64,000 nt of DNA from JBDGYW01 sp964518955. Lineage in GTDB: Bacteria; Gemmatimonadota; Gemmatimonadetes; Gemmatimonadales; GWC2-71-9. The DNA lies in the NCBI GenBank assembly GCA_964518955.1, contig CAZFHS010000001.1, forward strand, positions 1-64,000. Reading direction: 5' to 3'. The notes under the pieces were generated by a model. The model was not told the DNA's origin. It did no database searches and saw only the letters and a list, made by a program, of their open reading frames with translations. Of the stretch, positions 42,085 through 51,360 are shown piece after piece. Every line of letters starts with the position of its first letter. The first letter of the stretch is position 1. Position numbers and translations under genes: made by a program.

Positions 42085-43575
42085 ATGGAACCCGGACGCG
42101 AACGGAGACTGGTAACTGCGGCCTTGATGCTGGCCATGTTCCTCGCAGCGCTCGAGGCAACCGCAGTTGGCACCGCCATGCCCACGGTGGTGGCCGACCT
42201 CGGAGGAATGGGAAAGTACTCCTGGGTTTTCTCAGCATACCTGCTGGCATCAACCACTACCGTTCCGATGTACGGCAAGCTCGCCGATCTCTTTGGCCGC
42301 AGGAAAATCTTCACCTTCGGAGTGACTCTGTTCCTCCTGGGTGCGGCATTGGCGGGAACGTCCACATCACCCACTCAACTCATCGTATATCGCGCCGTTC
42401 AGGGGCTTGGCGCTGGTGCAGTGATGCCTGTGTCCGTGACTCTGATGGCTGACATTTACACTATTCAGGAGCGCGGCCGCGTTCAGGGGCTCTTCTCCGG
42501 GGTTTGGGCCGTGTCGAGCATAATCGGCCCCGCCGCCGGCGGGTTGATTACCGACTTGCTCTCCTGGCGCTGGGTGTTCTACATCAACATTCCGTTCGGG
42601 CTTGCAGCCGTCGCTGGGCTGTTTCTTTTCTATCACGAGGAAACGCAGCGGCGCGAACACAAACTCGACATCTTGGGCACGTTGAGCCTCACCGGTGCGA
42701 TCGCGCTGTTCTTGCTGACGTTGCTCGAGGGTAGCGAGTCGTGGGGTTGGCTCGACGCTCGCACACTCGCAATGATCGCATTTTCCGGGATCGGTTTGCT
42801 GTTGTTTTTCTGGCAGGAGAACCGAGCTCCCGAGCCCATGCTCCCTCTGGCGCTGTTCAAAAACCCGGTAATCGCAGTCTCGAGCATGGGATCCATCGTT
42901 TTGGGCACTATGCTCTTCTGCGCGGCGGCCTACGTGCCGATGTTCACGCAGGGCGTGTTGGGTGGCTCGGCGATAGATGCCGGAATGACTCTGGCGCCCA
43001 TGTCGATTGGGTGGCCAATTGCGAGCACTACGTCGGGATGGCTCTTGTATCGATTCGGATTCCGACCCTTTACGATTGCGGGCGCAGGAATCGGGGCGAT
43101 AGGATGTTTCCTTTTGTCGGCAGCCAACCCCGAATCAGGTCGCGCCGCAGTCATGTTGGCGACGCTGTTGGTCGGCACGGGATTGGGTTTCATGTCGACC
43201 CCGTACCTTCTTGCCGTCCAAAATGCGGTGCCCCGCAGCCAACGCGGAGTTGCCACGAGTTCGGTGCAGTTTTTCCGTACAATAGGAGGGGCGATAGCTG
43301 TAGCGGTCCTGGGTGCCGTACTGAACTCCCACCTTGCCTCGACTCTGAGCGCGAACATGAACGTGAATGTGGCGCTCAATCCCGAAGCGCGTATGCACAT
43401 GCCGGAGGAGATGCTACAGTCCTTTGTCACCAGCCTGGATGGGGGCCTGACAACGGTCTACCTGGTTATGACGGGGATGGCAGTGATAGGCATCTTCGTT
43501 GCCCTGCTCTTCCCTAGAGGTTCAGTGGAATACCACGCTCACGATGAGGTCAAAACCGTCCCGTCAGATGACTGA
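42085..43575 (+). CDS. MFS drug exporter, DHA2 (14-TMS) family
   Basis: 496 residues and about 14 hydrophobic segments. Motif A is GKLADLFGRRK (~65-75). LDxTIVNVALP-like LEATAVGTAMPTVVADLGG near the N-terminus, GLGAGAVMPVSVTLMADI (motif B region) and SGVWAVSSIIGPAAGGLITDLLSWRWVFYINIP (motif C) are the standard DHA2/EmrB-QacA landmarks. Proton-coupled export of drugs or lipophilic compounds is expected; the substrate is unknown. The protein ends with a short acidic tail. No clear ribosome site before ATG42085. Confidence 0.9.
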   Translation: MEPGRERRLVTAALMLAMFLAALEATAVGTAMPTVVADLGGMGKYSWVFSAYLLASTTTVPMYGKLADLFGRRKIFTFGVTLFLLGAALAGTSTSPTQLIVYRAVQGLGAGAVMPVSVTLMADIYTIQERGRVQGLFSGVWAVSSIIGPAAGGLITDLLSWRWVFYINIPFGLAAVAGLFLFYHEETQRREHKLDILGTLSLTGAIALFLLTLLEGSESWGWLDARTLAMIAFSGIGLLLFFWQENRAPEPMLPLALFKNPVIAVSSMGSIVLGTMLFCAAAYVPMFTQGVLGGSAIDAGMTLAPMSIGWPIASTTSGWLLYRFGFRPFTIAGAGIGAIGCFLLSAANPESGRAAVMLATLLVGTGLGFMSTPYLLAVQNAVPRSQRGVATSSVQFFRTIGGAIAVAVLGAVLNSHLASTLSANMNVNVALNPEARMHMPEEMLQSFVTSLDGGLTTVYLVMTGMAVIGIFVALLFPRGSVEYHAHDEVKTVPSDD

Positions 43576-43659
43576 CGTAAACGGCCTCTCCACCACACTA
43601 CCGGGGATTGTCCGTATCTTTTAATGACCAACTTCTACACTAACACTCTGGAGAACTCC

Positions 43660-45282
43660 ATGCGCTACTCTAACAGCCGATGGCTGCTGCTTTTCCTGAT
43701 TGCTTTCCCGATCCAAGCTTTCGCTCAGAGCTTCCCGACAGACGACCCAATCTTGCGCGCGATCTGGGACGAAGGAATGAACCGATCTCAGACATATGAG
43801 CTTTCGCAGACGCTGAACGACTCGATCGGTCCACGTCTCACCGGCTCGCCGAGTCTCGCTGCAGGTGCGGCATGGGTAATCGACAAATACGCCGGATGGG
43901 GTGTGCCCGCTCGGACGGAGCAGTATGGTACTTGGTTAGGGTGGAATCGCGGGCCGAGCTACCTCGCACTGGTCAAACCGCACACCCGATCAATGAGTGC
44001 GATGACTCTGGCGTGGAGTCCCGGTACGCCGAATGGTGAGTTGATTGAAGCTCCAGTGGTCCTGTTGCCGGACCTGCCTGACAGCGCCGCATTTACAGCA
44101 TGGTTGCCCGAGGTCGAAAGCAAGTTCGTCGCGATTTCCTTCCCGCAGCCCACTTGCAGGCCAGATGCTGCGTGGCAGGAGTATGCGCAACAAGGCGGCA
44201 TGTCGAGGATGATGGCGATGATGATGGGTGGGGGTCAACGCGGCAACGTGTTTACTCGGATGCAGGCAGCGCGGCAGGAAGCTCAAGCTGCCTGGCGCAC
44301 GAGAGTCGAGAACACCGGATACGGCATGAGAACCTTGCCCGCCGCGCTCGAACAAGCTGGGGCGGTCGGCGTCCTCACGTCGGAATGGCCGAACGGTTAT
44401 GGAGTACATCGCATCTTCCAGGCGCGCACCGAACAAGCTCCATCGTTCGCCATGAGTTGCGAGGATTACGGCATCGTTGCGCGCCTCGCCGCAAACAACC
44501 AGGGCCCGGTGATTCGTGCGCAAGCGGAGTCGGAATTCCTCGGCGACCAGCCGGCCGTGAACACGATTGCCGAGATAAGAGGTACCGAGAAGCCAGACGA
44601 ATATGTCGTCATGTCGGCGCACTTCGATACTTGGGATGGTGGCACCGGCGGCGGCGACAACAACACCGGCACCGTCATCATGATGGAAGCAATGAGGATT
44701 CTCCAGTCGGTGTATCCCGCTCCAAAACGGTCGATCGTCGTTGGCCATTGGAACAGTGAGGAACAGGGACTCAACGGATCCGGTGCGTACGCCACCGACC
44801 ATCCTGAGGTGGTGGAAGGATTGCAGGCTCTGTTCAATCTGGATATGGGCACCGGACGCGTGACCAGTGTGTCTGCGATGGGGCTGTTGGGCGCAGGCGA
44901 GTTTCTCGGACGTTGGGTCGGGCAACTTCCCGACGAAATCACGAGAAACCTACGTATCTCCGTACCGGGAAATCCGTCTAGCGGCGGAAGCGATCACGCG
45001 TCGTTCGCCTGCGCAGGTGCGCCGGCTTTCGGACTGGGCCAGGAAGCATGGGATTACTTCTCCTACACATGGCATACGAACCTGGACACGTTCGACAAGG
45101 TCGTTATGGAAAACGTGCAGTGGAACGCCGTGGTAACGGCCATGCTGGTATACCTGGCTGCGGACGATCCTGAAACGATGCCGCGCGATCGGCGTATTCC
45201 GGGCGTCAATCGACGCACTGGCGAGCCGGGTTCGTGGCCAGAGTGCCGCACACCGCAGAGGTCAGGGCCGGGCGGAGAGTAA
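43660..45282 (+). CDS. M28 family zinc aminopeptidase, exported
   Basis: The start at 43660 has GGAG at 43650-43653 and opens a signal peptide ending AFAQ; the earlier in-frame ATG has neither. A PA-like insertion (~150-270) is followed by the M28 core: SAHFDTWDGG (His321), GGGDNNTGT (bridging Asp), NSEEQGLNGS with the catalytic and metal Glu, LDMGTG, SGGSDHASF, and TWHTNLDT with the last His. All ligand positions are filled. A Met-rich loop (MSRMMAMMMGGGQRG) sits in the insertion. Likely cleaves N-terminal residues of peptides in the periplasm or outside. A hairpin follows at 45301-45365. Confidence 0.88.
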   Translation: MRYSNSRWLLLFLIAFPIQAFAQSFPTDDPILRAIWDEGMNRSQTYELSQTLNDSIGPRLTGSPSLAAGAAWVIDKYAGWGVPARTEQYGTWLGWNRGPSYLALVKPHTRSMSAMTLAWSPGTPNGELIEAPVVLLPDLPDSAAFTAWLPEVESKFVAISFPQPTCRPDAAWQEYAQQGGMSRMMAMMMGGGQRGNVFTRMQAARQEAQAAWRTRVENTGYGMRTLPAALEQAGAVGVLTSEWPNGYGVHRIFQARTEQAPSFAMSCEDYGIVARLAANNQGPVIRAQAESEFLGDQPAVNTIAEIRGTEKPDEYVVMSAHFDTWDGGTGGGDNNTGTVIMMEAMRILQSVYPAPKRSIVVGHWNSEEQGLNGSGAYATDHPEVVEGLQALFNLDMGTGRVTSVSAMGLLGAGEFLGRWVGQLPDEITRNLRISVPGNPSSGGSDHASFACAGAPAFGLGQEAWDYFSYTWHTNLDTFDKVVMENVQWNAVVTAMLVYLAADDPETMPRDRRIPGVNRRTGEPGSWPECRTPQRSGPGGE

Positions 45283-45300
45283 GGACCGAACAATGCGCAG

Positions 45301-45365
45301 CGCGCAACGAGCAACGGCTCAGGGTTTCGGCTCACCGTTGCTCGTTGTTCGTTGCACGTTGCGCG
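45301..45365. terminator. Nested hairpin between convergent genes
   Basis: CAACGAGCAACGG (45305-45317) pairs perfectly with CCGTTGCTCGTTG (45335-45347). An alternative outer pair is CGCGCAACG (45301-45309) with CGTTGCGCG (45357-45365). It lies between the M28 gene and the oppositely directed amidohydrolase gene and probably ends transcription from both sides. Confidence 0.6.
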
Positions 45366-45377
45366 AGTTGCTCAATC

Positions 45378-47090
45378 CTACTTGCGATTAGAGTATCTCA
45401 CCACACCATCAATAATCGTATACACAACCTCTGCACCGAGAATCTCATCATCGGGCACCGTCATTATGTCACTCGATAGCACCGTAATGTCTGCGAGTTT
45501 CCCGACTTCGATCGTGCCTTTCAGATCCTCTTCAAAACCAGCAAATGCGGGATTCACCGTGTACGAAGCAAGAGCTTGCTCTCGCGTCATCCGCTGCTCG
45601 GGATAGAACGTTGCCCCGTTGTCCATCATTCGCGTAACTGATCGGTAGAAATTGGCGATGGGGTCGATATCCTCGACTGGAGGATCGGTTCCGTTGATGA
45701 CAACAGCACCACTCTCGAACAAACCGCGGTACTGATAGCCGCGTTCGCGGGTGCGTTCCGCACCAAGCCTGGTCTCAACCCATGGTCCATCCGACGTGGC
45801 GAATATGCCCCGCACCGAAGCGATTACCCCAAGGCCGGCGAACTTCGGTAGATCGTCAGGGTGGATCACCTGACAATGCTCGATGCGCCAACGCAAGTCG
45901 TCCAGTTCTGGGTTTCTGTCAAACACTCCCTCGTAGATCCTGAAGAGCTCCCTCGTGGCGCGATCGCCGATACCCTGAATGGCCATTTGATAGCCGTGCA
46001 TTGCAGCCAACTCGGCAGACCTCTCAATGTCTGTCACCGGCGTTACGTTGAACCCAACAGTCCGCGGCATGTCGGAATACGGTTCCAACAGCCAACCGCC
46101 GTGAGTACCGAGCGCGCCATCGAGCACCTTCTCGCCGATTGCCCTAACAGTGAGGAAGCCGTTGCCGTGCCCGACCATGCGGTACTCGGTGAGCTTCTCT
46201 TCCAACACGTCTGCCGGTTCCTGAACGTGAACGTACAAACGCAACGGTAAGTTGCCCTCCTCAGCCATCGTCCTCATCAAGTCGATCGTCTCGAAGGTCT
46301 CACCCATGTCGTGGAAAGTCGTTATGCCATTCTCCACGGCCTCATTGCCCGCGAGAGCCACCTGGTGGCGCAGCTCTGCCTCTATGGCCTCGGGTGGGCG
46401 CCTGCTTTGGTATTCTGCGTATGCATTGCGCGCGAGGTCCTGTGCCGTTTCGCGCAACATGCCGGTGGCTTCACCAGACGCATCCCGGACGAACTCCCCG
46501 CCCTCCGGATTCGGCGTAGACGGCGTCACGCCTATATCCTCGAGCGCCTTGCCATTCACGAACACGCCGTGGCCGCTGACGTGAATGAGCATCACCGGAT
46601 TCTGCGGGCTAACGGCACTCAGTGCGCGGTGCACCGGTAATCCTTCTACCTCGGGCCTCGGCGGTGTATCCCACTTGTCCTGATGCCAACCTCGCCCAAC
46701 GATCCATTCACCGGGATCGGCTTCCGCAACCGCATCTGCAACCAACGACACGATATCGTCCCACGAACGCGGTGCGCGCAGGTCGAGTCCCATTAGAGAC
46801 TCGCCGAGGCTCATGTAGTGGCCGTGCCCATCTATGAGGCCCGGCAAGACGGTCGCACCGTTGAGGTCAATGACCTCGGTTTCACTACCCACATACTGAT
46901 CAATCTCAGAGTCGCTACCCACGGCCATTATGTGGTTTCCATCGATGGCAATCGCCTGAGCGAGTGTCCTGGTAGAATCCATCGTGTAGACGCGGCCGCC
47001 CAGCAACACGAGATCTGCCGAGGAATCACCGCACGCCGTGAACACCATGCCGGCGAATACCAATGCGAAACAGAACACTAGACGCTTCAT
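45378..47090 (-). CDS. YtcJ-like metal-dependent amidohydrolase, lipoprotein
   Basis: 570 residues, beginning with a lipoprotein signal (VFTAC, Cys20). Amidohydrolase_3 outline: a small composite beta domain (LVLLGGRVYTMD, AIAIDGNHIMAVGSD, VIDLNGATVLPGLIDGHGHYM with the HxH), then the TIM barrel with IVGRGWHQDKW, IEHCQVIHPDDL and the Asp motif INGTDPPVEDIDP. The usual HAIGDRA His is Gln here (AIQGIGDRA), which may alter the metal site. The start overlaps the upstream dehydrogenase stop as ATGA (47087-47090), so it is translationally coupled. Substrate unknown; N-acyl or N-formyl amides are typical. Confidence 0.8.
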   Translation of the reverse strand: MKRLVFCFALVFAGMVFTACGDSSADLVLLGGRVYTMDSTRTLAQAIAIDGNHIMAVGSDSEIDQYVGSETEVIDLNGATVLPGLIDGHGHYMSLGESLMGLDLRAPRSWDDIVSLVADAVAEADPGEWIVGRGWHQDKWDTPPRPEVEGLPVHRALSAVSPQNPVMLIHVSGHGVFVNGKALEDIGVTPSTPNPEGGEFVRDASGEATGMLRETAQDLARNAYAEYQSRRPPEAIEAELRHQVALAGNEAVENGITTFHDMGETFETIDLMRTMAEEGNLPLRLYVHVQEPADVLEEKLTEYRMVGHGNGFLTVRAIGEKVLDGALGTHGGWLLEPYSDMPRTVGFNVTPVTDIERSAELAAMHGYQMAIQGIGDRATRELFRIYEGVFDRNPELDDLRWRIEHCQVIHPDDLPKFAGLGVIASVRGIFATSDGPWVETRLGAERTRERGYQYRGLFESGAVVINGTDPPVEDIDPIANFYRSVTRMMDNGATFYPEQRMTREQALASYTVNPAFAGFEEDLKGTIEVGKLADITVLSSDIMTVPDDEILGAEVVYTIIDGVVRYSNRK

Positions 47091-48177
47091 TTTCTCCTCC
47101 GAACTAGCCTCTCCGGAATCAAGCCCTCCCGACGTCTGGCCTCCACCCGGCTCAGCACCAGACTTTGTGCCGCTTCAACTGGCGTGACATCCCTCTCCGA
47201 CGCGTCACGCAGAATTTCTCGGAGAGTTTCTCCGATACGTGCTACTCCTGCCATGCGTTTTTCTTCAGATTCGTGTTCGAGAACGCCGAGCCCAATGGCA
47301 CCGCCAGCGTTGACGACATAGTCCGGCGCATAGACGATACCGAAATCCTGGAGCAACAGTGCATCCTCGGGCTCCGCAAGCTGGTTGTTCGCTCCACCCA
47401 CGACCATCCGGCATCTCAGTCGGGGAATGGAGTTATTGTTCAGCGTTGCCCCGATAGCACAGGGCGCATGCACGTCACATTCGACTCCGTACACGTCCTC
47501 TTCGTGCACGACTCTCGCATCGATCTCGGAAGCGAGTGCGCGGGCCCGGTCTTCGTCGACATCCTGGACGACAACGTTTCCTCCCGCGTTCGTCACCAAC
47601 CGGGCGAGCGTTGCTCCAACGTTCCCCACCCCTTGGACCACAACCGTCTTGCCTACGAGCGAATCCGACCCGTCCACGTGCTCCACGGCTGCACGAATTC
47701 CGTGAAATACTCCTGCGGCCGTATACGGACTGGTGTCCTCTGCCTCCCCGGTCTTGAAATCGACTCCGTGAACGTGTGGCGACCATTTTGCCAACTCAGC
47801 CATGTCTGCCGGGGTCGTTCCGAGGTCGGGGCCGGTCGAGAACATCCCTTTCATAGATTCGAGAAGCCGTCCGTACTTCATGAGAAGCGCGACCCTCTCA
47901 GGGTGACTCAACTCTCGGGACAGAGCTAAGACGGCTTTCCCTCCCCCGTAGCTGCCGCCCGCCGCGGCCCATTTGTATGTCATACCCTCGGCGAGCCGCA
48001 TGGCATCCTGGAGCCCGTCAGCCGGATCTTCATAGACGCGCATACGTGTGCCTCCGACGGGTCGGCCAAGTGTATCGTCGTGCAAGGCAATCCAGATCCA
48101 CGCCTCGGTCGTGCAATCGTATGTCTGCACGATCGCTACGCCATCCCAGCATCGAAGAGTTCTTCCACTTTTGCCAC
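47087..48177 (-). CDS. Leucine-dehydrogenase-like (Glu/Leu/Phe/Val) dehydrogenase with 5' frameshift
   Basis: The body is a typical leucine-type dehydrogenase: HDDTLGRPVGGTRM, GSYGGGKAVL with the substrate Lys, TGPDLGTTPADMAEL, GKTVVVQGVGNVGATLARL (NAD site) and NAGGAIGLGVLE. It oxidatively deaminates branched-chain amino acids. The 5' end is out of frame: GGAGG (complement of 48184-48188) and GTG48177 read MAKVEELFDA, the expected N-terminus, but the frame shifts at 48145-48150, where GCTGGG stands for expected GCTTGGG (Trp-Asp-Gly). The open frame alone would have to start at a GTG inside the ribosome site (48184). Co-transcribed with the amidohydrolase (ATGA overlap) and the EamA transporter. 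Confidence 0.85.
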
Positions 48178-48217
48178 AGCTCACCTCCGGTCCGGGGGGA
48201 CGAAGAGGATCAGTACG

Positions 48218-49060
48218 TCACACGACGATCAGTGAGATCGCCAGGATGCATATCGCGAGTCCCACCCACTGAGTTCTTGCGACGCGTTCCTTCTTCAGCT
48301 GCCAAAAGAGCAATACAGCTATAGCCGGGTACAATGCTCCGAGTACGACCGCGATGTCGAGGCGAATCAGGTTGATTGCCAGCATGTAGCACACGATGCC
48401 GCTGGCGTCGAGGGTACCGGCTAATAGTGCTCCCGGATTCCGTGTCGGCACCGGCAACCGTGTCCGAGACACAGTCAATGCGACAATGGCAATCAGAACG
48501 CCAGCGGTTCCGCCTATTGCGAGAGGAGTATAGATGTACCCGGGTTGTACCTGTCCCAGCAGTATGAACGATCCTCCAAACCCCATCCCCGCCAAAAAAC
48601 CATACTTGATTCCACTTGGTTGGCTGGCATCCTCCTCACCATCCCCTTTACTCACCATCCATATGCCGACCAGCGCCACCACCAACCCGACCTGCTGTAT
48701 GATCGGCAGCACCCCTTCGAAGACCGCACCGAACAACACCGGCAATGCTGCTCCGACCACCCCAGCAGTTGGGACGACATACGACGAACGACCCACGGCC
48801 AGGCCCTTGTACATAGATGCGATGCCCGAAGCTCCGAACAGACCTGATGCGGCTGCCCAGATCACCGATTGTGCGGGAGGGATAGGATCTCTTGTAGCGA
48901 CAGCAATGGAAGTGAGTACGAACACCAACGACAATCTGGATAGGGCCAGGACCTCTACGTGACTGCTTCGCCGACTCGCAATCCCTCCGAAATAGTCGGC
49001 GAAGCCCCACGCTACGGCCGAGCCGAGGGCAAGCAGAACACCCGCCAGCGGCAAGATCAC
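48218..49060 (-). CDS. EamA/DMT-superfamily transporter
   Basis: 280 residues with ten hydrophobic segments in two five-helix halves, the EamA repeat arrangement; examples are AWGFADYFGGIASRR at the first helix and CYMLAINLIRLDIAVVLGALYPAIAVLLFW near the end. Start is GTG49060. Members move metabolites or amino acids across the inner membrane. It lies 28 bp downstream of the S10 peptidase gene and 40 bp upstream of the dehydrogenase start, so amino-acid transport is a reasonable inference. Confidence 0.85.
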   Translation of the reverse strand: MILPLAGVLLALGSAVAWGFADYFGGIASRRSSHVEVLALSRLSLVFVLTSIAVATRDPIPPAQSVIWAAASGLFGASGIASMYKGLAVGRSSYVVPTAGVVGAALPVLFGAVFEGVLPIIQQVGLVVALVGIWMVSKGDGEEDASQPSGIKYGFLAGMGFGGSFILLGQVQPGYIYTPLAIGGTAGVLIAIVALTVSRTRLPVPTRNPGALLAGTLDASGIVCYMLAINLIRLDIAVVLGALYPAIAVLLFWQLKKERVARTQWVGLAICILAISLIVV

Positions 49061-49088
49061 GGCTTACCTACGACGTTGATTCGAAAGG

Positions 49089-50627
49089 TCAGGGAATCAA
49101 CGCCGGCCTGGAAGTACGCTCGATAAACGCATCCAGCGTCTCTTTCCACTGCGGAAGCAGAGTTTCTTCGACATACATCATGTGGCCAGCGGCAAAATCG
49201 GCGCGCTGGATGTTGTCGCGCAGGTCAGCGGGTAGCTCCATGTTGTCCATTGTCCAGACAGCGGCAAAGTATGGCGTTGCAAGGTCGTAAATCCCGTTGA
49301 CGAGTAAGACCTCGAGGCGCGGGTTGCGTTGAATTGCCGATGCAAGATCGGGAGCAACGTTGGGTATGCCACCCAAGCCAAACCCTATGTTCTGCCCGCG
49401 ACGATTCCAATTCCATGGCCCTGCTCTACCACTCGGCACGTACTCTCTATCGCCATTGTAGCCGAGTTCATTGCGCAAGTAGGTATTGAACAGCGACGTG
49501 TACGCTGAACTGATCGCGGTCGATTGGGGATCGTGCGACGGCGTGGTCTCTAGCATGTCACCCGTCGGACCAGTGAAACGCGCGTCCAACCGACCGACAA
49601 CCAAGCCCTGATCCCGCAGCAGCTCCTTTTCGAACTCGGGAGCCGACACCCGGAGGTTTGCCTTTTCGAGATAGTCGTGGCTCAATCCGGTGTACCGATG
49701 CATTTGCTCCAGCACGCGGGATCGTTCGGCCGGTTCGGCCGCACCGCCCTTGAACAACACAGATGCGTAGTCCGTGAGCGCCCAGTTTTCCACTTCCTCC
49801 ATGAATGCGTCGAGATCCGCCGGTGGGCCACCCGGCAGTGCATCCAGATACGCGGCCACTATTGCGAACGACGGCACGTTGACCACATACGGAACGATCG
49901 AGCCTTCGGCGAAGAGAATTGTGTTGAAATCCAGAACTGCGGACACGAGCACGATGCCGTTCAGGTCGATGTTTGCGCGCTGAAGATGTCGAGCCAAGAC
50001 GGCTGACCGTGTCGTTCCGTAACTCTCGCCGAGTATGTAGCGCGGAGAGTTCCAACGTTCGTATTTGCTGAGGAAACGTCGTATGAACTGTGTGATGGAC
50101 GCCGCATCTTCGTCGAGGCCCCAGAAATCTTTGCCCTCTGCTTCGCCAGCCGGACGACTGAACCCGGTGCCGACAGGATCGATCATGACGATGTCGGCCT
50201 TGTCGAGTAGGGTGTACTCATTGTCGACCAGCGGATATGGTGGCGGAGCCTGTTGTCCGACGTTTGGAGTCATCACACGCCTAGGCCCCATGATGCCCAT
50301 ATGTAGCCAGAATGACGCAGACCCAGGTCCGCCGTTGTAAGCGAATATGACGGGGCGTTCAGACGAGGTGCCACCGTTCGTGCGAATGTACGCTGTATAA
50401 AAGAACTCGGCCGTCGCCTTGTCTTCCTCGTCACGCAGGATGAAGCTTCCAACGACTGCGTTGTACTCGACGGTCTCTCCGCCAACGACTATCGAATGGC
50501 TACTCTCCCAGTTGGACGGAGTGGGATCTGCGGTGGCACTTCTTGCAGGTCCACCCTCTTGCGCTCTCATTGAGCCTGGAGTCGCCGCCAGTATCGCCAG
50601 ACAAACAAGCACGTACAATATCCTCAT
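49089..50627 (-). CDS. S10 serine carboxypeptidase, exported
   Basis: 512 residues from ATG50627, which has a G-run (GGGGG) 4 bases upstream and opens a signal peptide (LVCLAILAATPGSMRAQ). Motifs: IFAYNGGPGSASFWLHMG (oxyanion region), MIDPVGTGFSRP, YILGESYGTTRSAV with the catalytic Ser near residue 200, NGIYDLATPYFA with the Asp, and AAGHMMY with the His. All triad residues are present. The enzyme trims C-terminal residues of peptides, probably in the periplasm. First gene of the probable four-gene minus-strand operon. Confidence 0.9.
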   Translation of the reverse strand: MRILYVLVCLAILAATPGSMRAQEGGPARSATADPTPSNWESSHSIVVGGETVEYNAVVGSFILRDEEDKATAEFFYTAYIRTNGGTSSERPVIFAYNGGPGSASFWLHMGIMGPRRVMTPNVGQQAPPPYPLVDNEYTLLDKADIVMIDPVGTGFSRPAGEAEGKDFWGLDEDAASITQFIRRFLSKYERWNSPRYILGESYGTTRSAVLARHLQRANIDLNGIVLVSAVLDFNTILFAEGSIVPYVVNVPSFAIVAAYLDALPGGPPADLDAFMEEVENWALTDYASVLFKGGAAEPAERSRVLEQMHRYTGLSHDYLEKANLRVSAPEFEKELLRDQGLVVGRLDARFTGPTGDMLETTPSHDPQSTAISSAYTSLFNTYLRNELGYNGDREYVPSGRAGPWNWNRRGQNIGFGLGGIPNVAPDLASAIQRNPRLEVLLVNGIYDLATPYFAAVWTMDNMELPADLRDNIQRADFAAGHMMYVEETLLPQWKETLDAFIERTSRPALIP

Positions 50628-50833
50628 AGATCCCCCGCGTAGCGTTGGTGTCCGTTCGAAATTCGCGACCGTACGCAAACTTCAAAAGTAAAGTCGCCGG
50701 CGCTAAAGATGGTGTAAGCCACCGATCCCAACAATACACCTACCGAAACCTCCGGCCTGCTGGAAACGTACAGTTATGTAGCGTGGTTCTGATTCCCCCC
50801 ACCTGAACGAGCCGTTTGGGAGGAGTTGGAAAC

Positions 50834-51280
50834 ATGCAGAGAGTCAAGAAATGCCACCCGATGTTCTTGGCGGCGCTCGCCGCTACGCTGGCCACGGCGC
50901 CCGCCAGTGCCACAAGCCAACCTGTAACCCCCGACAACCCGCCTGACGCGGACGCCACAGTTGTAGTTCGCAACTACAACTCTCTGGATGTTCAGGTCTT
51001 CGCGGTCACGGAAGAGGGCAAACGTTACGAGCTCGGCACCGTGCATAGAGCATCAGAGCGTACGCTCGAGATCCCAGAAGGATTGGTCGCCAACAGCACT
51101 CCGTTCAGACTGAAGATCTACTCGATTGCCAGGGCAATGCCTGCGTCGGTGGTCGACAACCATGTCGCTGGAGTCAAGACTCAGGTACTCGAAATTGCTG
51201 ACGGTGATGAGATTCAACTGACAGTGAAGAGTCCCCTGGTCGCATCATTCATCGACCGCGGATCGCCTACACCAGACTGA
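50834..51280 (+). CDS. Small exported protein of unknown function
   Basis: 148 residues. GGGAGGAG at 50818-50825 selects ATG50834 and excludes the in-frame TTG at 50816, which lies at the start of that site. A signal peptide reaches about PASAT. The mature part (DATVVVRNYNSLDVQVFAVTEEGKRYELGTV onward) looks like a small beta-sandwich. I recognise no family. The upstream gap 50628-50833, between divergent starts, shows no gene and no clear promoter. Confidence 0.7.
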   Translation: MQRVKKCHPMFLAALAATLATAPASATSQPVTPDNPPDADATVVVRNYNSLDVQVFAVTEEGKRYELGTVHRASERTLEIPEGLVANSTPFRLKIYSIARAMPASVVDNHVAGVKTQVLEIADGDEIQLTVKSPLVASFIDRGSPTPD

Positions 51281-51360
51281 GTGTTGCGTCGAACGGTCTC
51301 TGCGCGCGAAACACCCGGATCAGAGTCGGGTGATTCGCTCGCAGGCCGTCGGTGCGATTA

